From positions 1 through 33,471 of the forward strand of contig CALHDG010000199.1 of the NCBI GenBank assembly GCA_938023075.1: a DNA stretch of 33,471 bases, written 5' to 3'. Numbering within the stretch: the first letter of the stretch is position 1; the number at the start of each line of letters is the position of its first letter. The stretch is from an uncultured Chitinophagales bacterium. GTDB taxonomy: Bacteria; Bacteroidota; Bacteroidia; Chitinophagales; JAHDHT01. Positions 8,463 through 17,314 of this stretch are shown here, piece after piece. The notes under the pieces are model-generated. The model ran no database searches. It worked only from the letters and a program-made list of their open reading frames with translations, and was not told the origin of the DNA. The position numbers and the translations under genes were made by a program.

Positions 8463-10157
8463 CTAAAACTTAGTATCATCAATACTATTTAAATGGCTGA
8501 TAATATCGCCGGTTATACTTTTTACGGTGCCGGCTTCAAAGGGAGATTTTAGATTGGCTAATTTGACCAAGTCTAAAAAAGAGGCGGTGCCACCGGCTTT
8601 GCATAAACGCAAATAATCTGTCCAAGCTTCTTCGCGATTGTTGTTGGCTTTTTGCCAAAATTGAAAGGCGCAAATTTGAGCTAACACATAATCAATATAG
8701 TAAAAAGGATCTTCAAAAATATGCCCTTGCTTATGCCAAAACCTTCCGCTTGCTAAATTGGGGGTTAAATCGGTAGATAGATTGGGTACATATAAGGCTT
8801 CCATTTCTTTCCATGCAGCTGCTCTATCATCAGCAGAAAATTCGGGATTTTCATAAATAATATGTTGAAAATGATCAACGGCACAACCATAGGGCAAAAA
8901 CAAAATGCTGCTGTTAAGATGCGAAAAGAAATATTTTTCGACATCTTTTTCAAAAAAGCTTTCCATCCAAGGGTAGGTTAAAAACTCCATAGCCATAGAG
9001 TGAATTTCGGCTGATTCTGAAGAGGGGCTTCGATATTCCTTAATCTGGTAGTTTCTGCTTTCGTAGTATTGAAAAGCATGCCCTGCCTCGTGTGTTAATA
9101 CATCAATATCACCTGCAGTGCCATTAAAATTGGCAAAAATAAAAGGATGCTTAAACTTACTTAAGCACCAGCAATATCCGGCATCTGCTTTGCCCGGTCT
9201 GTTTTCAATATCCATCAAATTGTTGGCTAACATATAGTTGAAGAACTCCTCAGTTTCGCTGCTAAGCTCTTTGTACATTACTTTAGCCTTACCTAAAATT
9301 TCTTTAGGCGTGCCCTTTGGTTTGGGGTTTCCGCTGGTAAAATGAAAGTCTAAATCATGAAATGCTAATTTGTTATAGCCTAAACGAATGCGCTGCCTTT
9401 CGCGCAATTGTGTTGCGATAGGTACAATCTCATCCACAATTTGTTGTCTGAAATTTTGAACCATATCTTGGGTATAGTCCATTCTCCACATCCAATTATA
9501 GCCTAATTCAATAAAGTTTTTGAAGCCCATTTTTTTGCCCATTTCATGCCTAAGCTTTACTTGCTTGTCAAAAATGGTATCTAACTCTTCCTGTTTTTCA
9601 GCAAAGAAATTCCAATGAGCTAAATGGGCACTTTTTCTAACCGCTCTGTCCTCATTTTTCATATAAGCCCTAATACCTGGCAGATTTAGTTTTTCGCCCT
9701 TGTAATCAATTGCTGCACTACCTTTAACTTTGGTGTATTTGGTTGAAAGTTTTGCTTCCTCTTTCATATCTTCTAAAATTACCGGATCAAAACCCCTCAC
9801 TCGATAGGCAGCAATGTTTAAGATATGTTCGCCCCACTTTTTGCTTAGTGCGTCTTTAAATTTTGAGGCATTTAACACTTTATAATACTGGCTGAATAAT
9901 TTTTCAATAACCGGCATCGCTTCGTCATAATACTCCACTTCTTTTTCGAAAGTTTCATTATTGGTGTCCATTGTGTATTTGATGTTGCCCAACTCGTACA
10001 TGGTATTAAACTCATCATTCAATTTGTACATATGAGTTAGCGCTTCATTTTGAACTTCAAAAGTATCGGCTGATTCTAATTTTGTAAGGATAGCTTTAAA
10101 TTCCGATTCAAATTGTTGAATGGAGGGTCTTGTATATGGTATTTCGTTAAATTTCAT
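8463..10157 (-). CDS. M3-family oligoendopeptidase (PepF-like)
   Basis: A 564-residue zinc metallopeptidase of family M3. The zinc motif HEAGH is at 356-360, and the third ligand is most likely E384 in SSESAEIHSMAMEF, about 24 residues on, as the family requires. The N-terminal half is helical, typical of the M3 clamp that limits substrates to short peptides. No signal peptide is seen, so it should act in the cytoplasm on peptides. Full length matches the shorter M3 oligoendopeptidases. The start ATG at 10157 gives MKFNEIPYTRPS, a typical beginning. It is transcribed alone. No oddities are seen. Confidence 0.93.
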   Translation of the reverse strand: MKFNEIPYTRPSIQQFESEFKAILTKLESADTFEVQNEALTHMYKLNDEFNTMYELGNIKYTMDTNNETFEKEVEYYDEAMPVIEKLFSQYYKVLNASKFKDALSKKWGEHILNIAAYRVRGFDPVILEDMKEEAKLSTKYTKVKGSAAIDYKGEKLNLPGIRAYMKNEDRAVRKSAHLAHWNFFAEKQEELDTIFDKQVKLRHEMGKKMGFKNFIELGYNWMWRMDYTQDMVQNFRQQIVDEIVPIATQLRERQRIRLGYNKLAFHDLDFHFTSGNPKPKGTPKEILGKAKVMYKELSSETEEFFNYMLANNLMDIENRPGKADAGYCWCLSKFKHPFIFANFNGTAGDIDVLTHEAGHAFQYYESRNYQIKEYRSPSSESAEIHSMAMEFLTYPWMESFFEKDVEKYFFSHLNSSILFLPYGCAVDHFQHIIYENPEFSADDRAAAWKEMEALYVPNLSTDLTPNLASGRFWHKQGHIFEDPFYYIDYVLAQICAFQFWQKANNNREEAWTDYLRLCKAGGTASFLDLVKLANLKSPFEAGTVKSITGDIISHLNSIDDTKF

Positions 10158-10234
10158 AAAGTTTAAAGTTTAAATGCAAGATAATATAAAAAAATAAAGA
10201 CGTGTACTATGATAACTTAATTATGTATAAAATA

Positions 10235-10462
10235 CTATATATTATATTGGGAACGATAAAAAATAAATTGACCATCTGACTTTTGCCATTTTCCGATATA
10301 CTTTCTTGAAAAGCCTCGTCTTAGTTCCCCACTAAGTCTACGTTTTTCAACTCGTCTATCAAAAAATGACTTTATCAGAGTTGATAAATTTATTTTCTCA
10401 TCGTTCCTTGCAGGAAATATGACTAAGTTTTTCGATAAAAAAAATGGCATCTTTTTTTGCAT
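10235..10462 (-). CDS. Hypothetical 75-residue basic protein, member of a local repeat family
   Basis: The ORF begins at ATG 10462 (a second Met four codons later) and is divergent from the small secreted protein at 10509. The protein is basic, with RNDEKINLSTLIKSFFDRR followed by VEKRRLSGELRRGFSRK and IGKWQKSDGQFIFYR. A plus-strand stretch at about 23312-23490 encodes a clearly related peptide (RNDEKINVQILAKRFFDIH, then VKKRRLS) before a frameshift and stops. Differences between the two copies include third-position changes (CGT/CGC, AGA/AGG), which supports coding origin. I do not recognise the family. It could be a tail of a larger decayed gene rather than a working small protein. Confidence 0.4.
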   Translation of the reverse strand: MQKKMPFFLSKNLVIFPARNDEKINLSTLIKSFFDRRVEKRRLSGELRRGFSRKYIGKWQKSDGQFIFYRSQYNI

Positions 10463-10508
10463 TTAAGTTATTTCCATTTATTTTTACAAAAAATTAAATA
10501 GTCACAAG

Positions 10509-10745
10509 ATGAAAAAAATAGTTTCTTTAGTTTTTACAGTTGTGCTGTCGCTTGCTGTATTAAACGTAATGGCAACCGATAAGAATAATAAAAAATCCAA
10601 AGCAAGTAAAAAGGTTAAAACAACTGTTGTTAAAAAAGCGATTGGTATACAATATGCCACTTCGCCAGATGGTAAAGTAACCAAACATAAAGCAATTACA
10701 ATTGCAGACCTTAAAAAGATAAAGCAAAAAGCCGCTCAAAAATAA
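10509..10745 (+). CDS. Small secreted Lys-rich protein
   Basis: A 78-residue protein. Residues 1-22 form a signal peptide (MKKIVSLVFTVVLSLAVLNV, cleavage probably after MA). The mature part is very rich in Lys (KNNKKSKASKKVKTTVVKK) and ends in a short helical stretch (IADLKKIKQKAAQK). No known domain. Its own strong terminator follows at 10773, so it is a single-gene unit. The signal peptide and terminator make it a credible gene. Role unknown; a basic periplasmic protein of this kind could bind nucleic acid or envelope polymers, but nothing here shows it. Confidence 0.7.
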   Translation: MKKIVSLVFTVVLSLAVLNVMATDKNNKKSKASKKVKTTVVKKAIGIQYATSPDGKVTKHKAITIADLKKIKQKAAQK

Positions 10746-10772
10746 TTTATCAGGTTAAAGATTATGTGTGTA

Positions 10773-10804
10773 AATGCCGGTACGCTCGTATCGGCATTTT
10801 TTTT
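10773..10804 (+). terminator. Rho-independent terminator after the small secreted protein
   Basis: A stem AAATGCCGgTAC / GTAtCGGCATTT with a GCTC-type loop is followed by a run of eight or more T. It ends the 10509 transcript and insulates the orphan methyltransferase that starts at 10838. Confidence 0.85.
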
Positions 10805-10837
10805 GAATAGTATTAACATGTTGTATTTATAAGATAA

Positions 10838-11887
10838 GTGGAATTGATAAAACAAATTGAAGCCTTACTAAGTTTTACCACTACCAAAACCCTTCGCCCT
10901 GCTGTATTAGATTTAGTTGCTGAACTTAACGAAAACAAATCTACAACCATTCAACCGAATACAGAAAGTGATCTTACAGTAAAAAAAAGTCATCTAATTA
11001 AAGACTTAGAACAGATTTACGAATCGTACACCATTGAACGGGCACATCACTATTGCACACAACTAATTAAAGGCTTATCTAAAACTAAATACAGTAATTA
11101 TAATGATATTAATTTAAACAGATGGAAAGAATACGAAGATATTGAAACGGATAGTCTGTGGATTTTTAAAAACCGGGATAGAAGCGGAGCACATAATAGT
11201 AAATATTGGGGTAACTATATTCCACAAATTCCCAACCAATTATTGAGGCGTTATACTAAACCAAACCATTGGGTATTAGACCCTTTTTTGGGTAGTGGCA
11301 CTACTTTAATTGAATGTAAAAAATTGGGCAGAAATGGTATGGGTATCGAACTACAAAAAGAAGTAGCTGATATTGCCGAAAAAAATATAGATAGTCAGTT
11401 CGATTTAGTTACAAAAGAAATTCAAACCGAAATAATTCATGCGAATAGTGCCACTGTTGATTTAAAACCAATGATGGAAAAACTACAAATCCCTAACTTT
11501 CATTTTAATATCTATCATCCTCCCTATTGGGATATTATTCAATTTAGTGATTCTGAAAATGATCTTTCTAATGCGGCAACTTTAGATGAATTTCTAAACC
11601 AATTTAAAGCAGTGTTAAATAATACGCTTCCTCATCTTGAAAAAAACCGCTTTTTTGCTATTGTAATTAGCGACAAGTATGAAAAAGGGGAATGGATACC
11701 ACTTGGTTTTAAAACCATGGAAATGGTTCAACAATTGGGGCATCTGTTAAAATCAATTATTGTAAAAAATTTTGATACTACCAAGGGCAAACAAAACCAA
11801 GAAGGCTTGTGGCGATACCGAGCACTCGCCGGAGGCTTTTATATTTTTAAACATGAATATATTTTTTTATTTCAAAAGAAAAACTAA
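10838..11887 (+). CDS. Orphan DNA methyltransferase with HPPY motif
   Basis: A 349-residue DNA methyltransferase of the N4/N6 amino group. It has KYWGNYIPQIPNQLLRRYT, the SAM motif DPFLGSGTT at 148-156, GIELQKEVADIAEKN after the next strand, and a catalytic HPPYWD at 227-232. HPPY is a less common form of the (D/N/S)PP(Y/F/W) motif. The N-terminal ~100 residues are helical and may read DNA. The start is GTG at 10838. There is no nuclease gene beside it, unlike the pair at 788-3507, so it is either a regulatory/orphan enzyme or what remains of a lost system. The layout resembles the first methyltransferase of the left island, but the sequences differ widely. Confidence 0.8.
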   Translation: MELIKQIEALLSFTTTKTLRPAVLDLVAELNENKSTTIQPNTESDLTVKKSHLIKDLEQIYESYTIERAHHYCTQLIKGLSKTKYSNYNDINLNRWKEYEDIETDSLWIFKNRDRSGAHNSKYWGNYIPQIPNQLLRRYTKPNHWVLDPFLGSGTTLIECKKLGRNGMGIELQKEVADIAEKNIDSQFDLVTKEIQTEIIHANSATVDLKPMMEKLQIPNFHFNIYHPPYWDIIQFSDSENDLSNAATLDEFLNQFKAVLNNTLPHLEKNRFFAIVISDKYEKGEWIPLGFKTMEMVQQLGHLLKSIIVKNFDTTKGKQNQEGLWRYRALAGGFYIFKHEYIFLFQKKN

Positions 11888-12028
11888 ATCATTTTTTGCA
11901 TCTTTGCGATTCAAGGATTAACCCTATCAACTGAGCTTCACTTAAAAGCCTATACTGTCCTGCGCCTTACACAAGTTCAACCGATCTCTATACTGTAAAT
12001 TTTAACCATAAATCAGTCGATTAGAATT

Positions 12029-13207
12029 ATGAAATACATAATTACACTATTGCTATGTGTAAAGCTAAACCTATTATTGGCTCAATGTGAAAGAGCTACT
12101 GCAGTAAATGATTATTTAACCAACTATATGGCTAACGATTTTAGTGTTGCCGAATTAAATTGGAGCGGCTCTCCATATAGCTGTAACACCGGTAGTTATA
12201 ATCAAGCAGTAAACAATAAAATATTAGCCCGCATTAATTATTTTAGAAGAATTACCGGCTTAAATGATAACGTAACTTTTGATGGCAACTTAAACCAAAT
12301 TTGCCAACAAGCGGCAGTTATGTTAGAAGTGAATGAATCGCTAAGCCATTGTAACGGAACCAACAACTATCCTTGTAATACTTGGCCCTGTAATACTACC
12401 GATGCTATTTATGCCTCGCAACGTTCGGTGTTAGCATCCGGACATTGGTCATATTACGATCCGGTTACTTTGTATATTGAAGATCCGGGTTCTAAAAATC
12501 AACCTGTAGGACATAGAAGGTGGTTACTTTATCCAAAAGCACAAACCTTTGGCAATGGGGTCACTAATTCTAAAAATGTTATTTATGTATCTGATAATTT
12601 TTTTAATCAAGCTCAAAACAGTAAACCCTATGTAGCTTACCCACCGGAAGGATATGTACCGGCTCCCATCGTTTTTGAGCGTTGGTCTTTTAGTATGGCA
12701 AATGCCGATTTTTCGAATGCCTATGTTACTATGTCCGATCCAAATGGCTTTGCAGTTCCCCTACATATTATTTATTATAATGGAGCTTATGGTGATCCGG
12801 CAATTGTTTGGGTGCCGCAAAATATTTCATTAAATAGCCCCTATGATGCAACTTACACGGTTACTATTGGTGGCATCCGAAATGTATCGCAAAGTATATA
12901 TACGTATCAAACTACTATTGTGCAACCCAATCATCCACCGGCATGCCCTAACAATATGCAATGGGATAATGCCTATTGTGCGTGCCGGCAAGTAGTTACT
13001 AACAATTGTTTAGACGATATTAACTTAAATGCCCCTACCATTTTTACAGGCTTATATTCTGCCAATAAGAAAGTTGTTTCAAGTGGTGCCGTGCATAACC
13101 AAGCTACGGTTTGGTTTTATGCGGAAGATAGAATTACCCTAAATGCTAATTTTAAAGTAAAAAAAGGAGCAACATTTAAAGCCAAAATTAATGCTTGTGG
13201 TTATTAG
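12029..13207 (+). CDS. Secreted CAP-domain (SCP/PR1-like) protein
   Basis: A 392-residue exported protein. A signal peptide (MKYIITLLLCVKLNLLLAQ, residues 1-19) precedes a CAP domain: ILARINYFRRITGLND, NLNQICQQAAVMLEVN, SLSHCNGTNN, and GHRRWLLYP, which is the GHxRWLL-type strand of this family. Many Cys residues suggest disulfides. Residues ~340-392 (GLYSANKKVVSSGAV, AEDRITLNANFKVKKGATFKA) match a beta-stack tail common in secreted Bacteroidota proteins before or in place of a sorting signal. No canonical type IX CTD is apparent. CAP proteins act outside the cell, as proteases or lipid binders in different cases; the activity here is not readable. Confidence 0.85.
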   Translation: MKYIITLLLCVKLNLLLAQCERATAVNDYLTNYMANDFSVAELNWSGSPYSCNTGSYNQAVNNKILARINYFRRITGLNDNVTFDGNLNQICQQAAVMLEVNESLSHCNGTNNYPCNTWPCNTTDAIYASQRSVLASGHWSYYDPVTLYIEDPGSKNQPVGHRRWLLYPKAQTFGNGVTNSKNVIYVSDNFFNQAQNSKPYVAYPPEGYVPAPIVFERWSFSMANADFSNAYVTMSDPNGFAVPLHIIYYNGAYGDPAIVWVPQNISLNSPYDATYTVTIGGIRNVSQSIYTYQTTIVQPNHPPACPNNMQWDNAYCACRQVVTNNCLDDINLNAPTIFTGLYSANKKVVSSGAVHNQATVWFYAEDRITLNANFKVKKGATFKAKINACGY

Positions 13208-13288
13208 TATATATGTTTAATTAATCCAAATTGACCATAAAATGGAAAAGTTTATCTAAACCATAAAGTATTGACACTTTCTTTTTGA

Positions 13289-13431
13289 TTTTTTTTGAAG
13301 CGAACCATTTAGCTTTATAATAACACCTCTCCCGCTTTCCGCTCAAATGCCATTTTTGCCAACGCTGCAAGGCTGCTCAAAATGGCATAACCGCTGCAAT
13401 CGGGGCTATATTAGTAAGTTTGCTCCTTCGT
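13289..13431 (+). repeat. Interspersed structured repeat, copy B
   Basis: The copy begins with a T-run and GAAGCGAA (13297-13304). It then has CCCGCTTTCCGCTCAA, a hairpin with arms ATGCCATTTT / AAAATGGCAT, AACCGCTGCAATCGGGGCTA, and ends near TTTGCTCCTTCG. It sits between the convergent ends of the CAP protein gene and the DUF4837 gene, in a 380-base spacer that holds nothing else I can support. Confidence 0.85.
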
Positions 13432-13587
13432 TAGCTAGCTTTTTTTTTATGCGTTACAAACGCACTTCTCGGGCATCCTCGTTGCAAACGATGATGAGTT
13501 AGATGAAAAATAATGACACTCAAAAATAGAAAAGTTTCAACCACTTTGATAAACTCGTCGAATATATTTATCAAAACTAATATAAAA

Positions 13588-14628
13588 TCAAATTTTGATG
13601 CTGTTCATCAGTACTTCCATTTGACGCATAATTTGCCTTTTTTTGTTAGCCGGTGCCATTACGAAGGCATCCATCACAATGGTGCGATTTTTACTACTAT
13701 CGGATATGCAATAATTTAGAAATGGACCACCCAAGAAATCAGCGGACATTTTCCATAACCCTCTCGATTCAATTCTTTCATTGCCATCAGCCCTAGTTTT
13801 GGTTTGAAAATAATCAATCAAATCTTCAGTGGTCATATGCGACCCCGGTGTACTACCTGTCACAAAGGTTCTACCAAATTGGTTTCTTCGGGTTACTCCA
13901 AAATCATCTTTTTCTGTAGTGGTTTCAAAATTTTGAATCCATAAATTAGCGGTGTATTTTTCCGTATCAAACCTAAGCCAAACCATATCCGCTTTATCGG
14001 CTGCTATTTGATAACCTTTGGGCACTGCCATATCAATATTCAATTTTTCGCTGACCGCTTTAGATAGGGTTTTATCTTCTCCACCAAGATAAACCGTATT
14101 TCTTAACTTTCTAATTTCATTATTAGCCACTTGATTAATTAAACTTTGATTGTTTTGATGGATATAATCAATTAGTTCTTCATGATTTTTTGCATAGATA
14201 TATAAAATTTGTTGTCCTTTCGCGAAATGATTAGCCTTACCTAATACATTTTCTTTAACATTAATATTATCTCTTCCAAATAAGTCAATCGCCAACTTAG
14301 TACATCTGTCTTGATTGATCACATCAAAAATAACCACATTGCGCGCGGCTGTTAATAAGCTGGTAAATCCTTCTGGTTTTAAATAACGCACATCAAAAAT
14401 AGGTTCATATTGTGGCAACAGATCGTAAGATTGCGTAAAATAGTAACGGACCGTGTCGCCCAAACTGCCTTTCCAATCTTGCGGATCCATAATAACTATA
14501 ATTTCATCAATGGTTCCGGTAGCTTCTGATGCGGGAATGCTGGTATCTAAATTACAAGCAGTGTTTAAAAGCAAAGCTATTAAAGTAAGCAGTGCTAGTT
14601 TATTAAAATTTGCAAAAATTGTATTCAT
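13588..14628 (-). CDS. DUF4837-family lipoprotein
   Basis: A 346-residue envelope lipoprotein. Residues 1-25 are a type II signal peptide ending LLNTAC, so Cys25 should be lipidated. The mature part begins with a short linker and TGTIDEIIVIMDPQDWKGSLG, LLPQYEPIFDVRYLKPEGF and later SRGLWKMSADFLGGPF, the pattern of DUF4837 proteins, which are conserved in Bacteroidota and of unknown function. Length fits the family. Its promoter should lie in the 835-base spacer to its right, shared divergently with the exporter locus. No co-transcribed gene is seen. Confidence 0.85.
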   Translation of the reverse strand: MNTIFANFNKLALLTLIALLLNTACNLDTSIPASEATGTIDEIIVIMDPQDWKGSLGDTVRYYFTQSYDLLPQYEPIFDVRYLKPEGFTSLLTAARNVVIFDVINQDRCTKLAIDLFGRDNINVKENVLGKANHFAKGQQILYIYAKNHEELIDYIHQNNQSLINQVANNEIRKLRNTVYLGGEDKTLSKAVSEKLNIDMAVPKGYQIAADKADMVWLRFDTEKYTANLWIQNFETTTEKDDFGVTRRNQFGRTFVTGSTPGSHMTTEDLIDYFQTKTRADGNERIESRGLWKMSADFLGGPFLNYCISDSSKNRTIVMDAFVMAPANKKRQIMRQMEVLMNSIKI

Positions 14629-14936
14629 AATCTATTAACTATTTCTTAAAGGTAAAAGATATGATAAATTAGTCATCTTTTCATCATAAAATTAAAAAGT
14701 GGGCTCGAAAAGCCCGACAGAAATGAAATGATTCAATTATTGGATGTAGTCAAACTTCAAAATTCATTATTAATCAATAACTGAAGATTCGGTAGTAGCT
14801 ATCAGCACCTTCTCAGAATGATGGTTTTTGTCTAGTGTTAGAGAATTAATATTATGGTAAATTTAATGGTTTCGTTTTAATAACCGAGCAGGGAAAAGTT
14901 TTTTACAAAAAATTAATAAAAATTTTAGCCACATAC
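14629..14936. other. Non-coding spacer with possible structured elements
   Basis: About 310 bases without a credible gene, upstream of the DUF4837 gene. It contains an imperfect palindrome around 14655-14681 (AAAAGAT...ATCTTTT) near the DUF4837 start, which could be a promoter or operator. A short hairpin GGGCT/AGCCC lies at about 14701-14715 with no adjacent T-run on the plus strand. The rest is AT-rich. Nothing more can be supported. Confidence 0.4.
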
Positions 14937-14967
14937 TTGCATCTCTCAAATAATCAAAATACTTTTG
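14937..14967 (+). promoter_or_regulatory. Bacteroidota-type promoter
   Basis: The -7 box TACTTTTG at 14960-14967 fits the Bacteroidota consensus TAnnTTTG exactly. A TTG at 14937-14939 sits 20 bases upstream, where the -33 box is expected. Transcription would start near 14973 and run through the 31-codon ORF at 15019 to the terminator at 15145, then possibly on to the ABC genes. Confidence 0.6.
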
Positions 14968-15018
14968 CATTATAAATAAATCAGATAACAACAAACCAAA
15001 AATAGAACAAGAAATAAT

Positions 15019-15114
15019 ATGAATCAAATTACAAAATATACAACAAGATTATTCTGCGGAATCAACTTAGGTTCTGTATCAATATTCTTGCGGCGAAAAC
15101 GAACGTTTTTATAA
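15019..15114 (+). CDS. 31-codon ORF, possible leader peptide
   Basis: The ORF runs from ATG 15019 to TAA 15112-15114. Its product starts MNQITKYTTRLFCGINLGS and ends with the basic stretch FLRRKRTFL. It lies about 45 bases downstream of a good promoter and 30 bases upstream of a strong terminator, so the promoter-ORF-terminator unit looks deliberate. It could be a leader peptide that controls read-through into the exporter genes, a small secreted peptide, or a chance ORF in a small RNA. No run of one amino acid typical of a classical attenuator is present. Confidence 0.35.
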   Translation: MNQITKYTTRLFCGINLGSVSIFLRRKRTFL

Positions 15115-15144
15115 TGTTTAATTTGATTTTAAGATATCAATTAG

Positions 15145-15176
15145 AGCCGCAGGAATTTAACCTTGCGGCTTTTTTT
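15145..15176 (+). terminator. Rho-independent terminator upstream of the exporter genes
   Basis: A nine-pair stem, AGCCGCAgG with CcTTGCGGCT (one G-U pair), has a loop of about eight bases and is followed by seven T. It stands about 290 bases before the first ABC gene and directly after the 31-codon ORF. It could be a transcription attenuator or simply the end of a small transcript. Confidence 0.85.
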
Positions 15177-15312
15177 ATGCCCTTAAACGAACAAAGAAGA
15201 AAAAAGCAATAAAATGAAACTGCCTTATGCCTTCAAAACATTTAACCCAAATTGGCAAGAAGAGAGCTAGCAAGGTTTTTTTAAAAGATTAACTAACGTA
15301 AAAACAACGAAA

Positions 15313-15453
15313 ATGAAAAGTAAGACATTAGTGAACACAAGGTTAACCACCTATTACAAAAAGCCCGCATCTTTTTCCCCACAAATTGATAATGGTTTTT
15401 ATGTAAGAAATGAGTTAAAGCAAAGCACTCAGATCATAATTATTAATCAATAA
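15313..15453 (+). CDS. 46-codon ORF directly upstream of the exporter
   Basis: The ORF runs from ATG 15313 to TAA 15451-15453, ten bases before the ABC gene start. The product is basic and polar (MKSKTLVNTRLTTYYKKPAS, then QSTQIIIINQ at the end) with no signal peptide or membrane segment. It follows the AT-rich leader AACAACGAAA, which is a plausible bacteroidetal initiation context. Position suggests a peptide co-expressed with, and conceivably exported by, the transporter. No cysteine or known leader motif supports a bacteriocin call. It could be non-functional. Confidence 0.3.
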   Translation: MKSKTLVNTRLTTYYKKPASFSPQIDNGFYVRNELKQSTQIIIINQ

Positions 15454-15463
15454 TTTAAAAAAC

Positions 15464-17290
15464 ATGAACACAGTTAAAAACTTAAAACGTATATTTAGAA
15501 TATTGCATAAATGGCAGGCTTATTATTGGGCAGCTTCTATATTATTGATTTTTTCGATGTTTATAAGAATGCTGCAACCCAAAATATTGCAAGTCACCAT
15601 TGATGGAGTAGTCTTGTTTTTCATCAACAAAAAGTTACCGTATAATATCAGCAAAGATCCGGTAGCCAATTGGATATATGATATTTTACCCAACATTACT
15701 TTAGATAATTTGACATGGGTATTAATATGTATCGGTTTAATTTATTTGTTGGTAGCCAGCTTGCGTTCGGCTAGCCAAATTGCAAGTTCTGCCTTAACCG
15801 CTTCTTCTACGGAAAAATCGATTAAATATTTACGAGATTATTTGTTTGCCCATATTCAAAAATTACCGGTTCATTTTATTAGTGAAACTAATACTGGCGA
15901 GCTAATTCAACGTTGCACCGGCGATGTGGAAACCATTAGACGATTTATTTTAAATCAGGTGGTAGAAGTCATTCGCTTATCTGCCGTTTTTTTGTTTGCT
16001 TTTATTATGATGTATATGGTCAATCCTTCCTATGCATTGGTAGCGGTTGCTTTAACTCCGTTTATTTTAATTACTTCTTATTTATTCTTTAAAAAAGAAG
16101 GAAAAGTTTGGGCAGAGCACGAAGATGAAGCCGATAAACTCACCTCGATTGTCAATGAAAATTTAAACGGAATTAGAGTAGTAAAAGCATTTGCCAATGA
16201 ACAGTTTGAAATTGATCGATTCGACAAACAAAATAGAGTAAAGAGAAAAGTTGGTTTGAAACAAGCCAAATTACATACTATTTTTTGGCCCATCTCCGAT
16301 TTTTTCATTCACTTGCAAATTGCGATCTCTATTTTTTTCGGTGGCTATCTTTCTTTAAAAGGAATGATAACCGTTGGAGAATTTACCAGCTTTTTCACTT
16401 ATGGCATTATGGTTACCTGGCCCATGCGCCAAGTAGGTAGAATTGTTTCGCAAATGGGTATGGCAGTGGTAGCAATGGACCGGCTTTCAAAAATTATTGA
16501 TGCCCCTGAAGAAGATTATGCCGGCGATATTTTAGAGGGAATCTTTAAGGGGGAAACTGAGTTTCGTAAGGTTAGTTTTAAATATCCCAATGCTAAAACC
16601 GATTCATTGAAAAATGTATCGTTTACGATAAAAGCCGGTCAACAAACGGCAATTATTGGAGCTACCGGAGCCGGAAAGTCAACAATAATCGCTCTGCTGT
16701 TGCGCTTTTACGAACCCGATGAAGGCGAAATTGTATTAGATGGCACGCCTATTCAACAACTATCAAAAAGTTTTTTGCGTAGTAAAATTGGAGCCGTGTT
16801 GCAAAAGCCATTTTTGTTTTCTACTACTATACACAACAACATCAGTTATGCCGCACCAAAAATGGAAGCGCATTTGGTGATTGAAGCAGCCAAAGCATCC
16901 AGCATTCATGAGATCAGTCATATTTTTTCAGATGGTTACCAAACGATGGTTGGTGAAAAAGGGGTCACGCTTTCTGGAGGACAAAAGCAGCGGGTAACCT
17001 TAGCGCGCACCTTATTAGAAGACCCGAAAATTTTGATTTTAGATGATGCAACTTCCGCAGTAGATACCGAAACGGAGTTTAAAATTCAACATGCTTTATC
17101 AGATGCCTTGGCAGGTAAAACCTCCATAGTTATTGCCCATAGAGCAACTTCTATTCAACATGCCGATTATATTATTGTGTTAGAAGAAGGACAGGTCATC
17201 CAAAATGGAACACCCGGTGAATTGAAACATGAAGAAGGATTTTATAAGACGATGCTGACGTTACAAACTAAGGTGGAGGTGGAATTGTAA
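15464..17290 (+). CDS. ABC exporter half-transporter with degenerate catalytic site
   Basis: A 608-residue type IV ABC exporter: six membrane helices (residues ~20-330) then an ATPase domain. Nucleotide-binding motifs are Walker A GATGAGKST at 399-407, signature LSGGQ at 503-507 (canonical), Walker B ending D527, and H559. The catalytic Glu that should follow Walker B is Asp528 (LILDDATSAVD), which lowers hydrolysis in this family. The second half-transporter at 17870 has the mirror-image defect. The two should form a heterodimer with one active and one degenerate ATP site, as in BmrCD, LmrCD and TM287/288. Substrate unknown; lipids, drugs or peptides are all precedented. Confidence 0.92.
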   Translation: MNTVKNLKRIFRILHKWQAYYWAASILLIFSMFIRMLQPKILQVTIDGVVLFFINKKLPYNISKDPVANWIYDILPNITLDNLTWVLICIGLIYLLVASLRSASQIASSALTASSTEKSIKYLRDYLFAHIQKLPVHFISETNTGELIQRCTGDVETIRRFILNQVVEVIRLSAVFLFAFIMMYMVNPSYALVAVALTPFILITSYLFFKKEGKVWAEHEDEADKLTSIVNENLNGIRVVKAFANEQFEIDRFDKQNRVKRKVGLKQAKLHTIFWPISDFFIHLQIAISIFFGGYLSLKGMITVGEFTSFFTYGIMVTWPMRQVGRIVSQMGMAVVAMDRLSKIIDAPEEDYAGDILEGIFKGETEFRKVSFKYPNAKTDSLKNVSFTIKAGQQTAIIGATGAGKSTIIALLLRFYEPDEGEIVLDGTPIQQLSKSFLRSKIGAVLQKPFLFSTTIHNNISYAAPKMEAHLVIEAAKASSIHEISHIFSDGYQTMVGEKGVTLSGGQKQRVTLARTLLEDPKILILDDATSAVDTETEFKIQHALSDALAGKTSIVIAHRATSIQHADYIIVLEEGQVIQNGTPGELKHEEGFYKTMLTLQTKVEVEL

Positions 17291-17314
17291 AACTTCGAAA
17301 TTCAAAAATCAGTG

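Noticed and set aside
10838-11887. The orphan methyltransferase as a third member of the left restriction operon
   Set aside because: It is over 6 kb away, behind its own upstream terminator, with unrelated cellular genes between.
14700-14720. Terminator at the GGGCT/AGCCC hairpin
   Set aside because: There is no T-run next to it on the plus strand, and on the minus strand it would end transcription just upstream of the DUF4837 gene, where none is expected.
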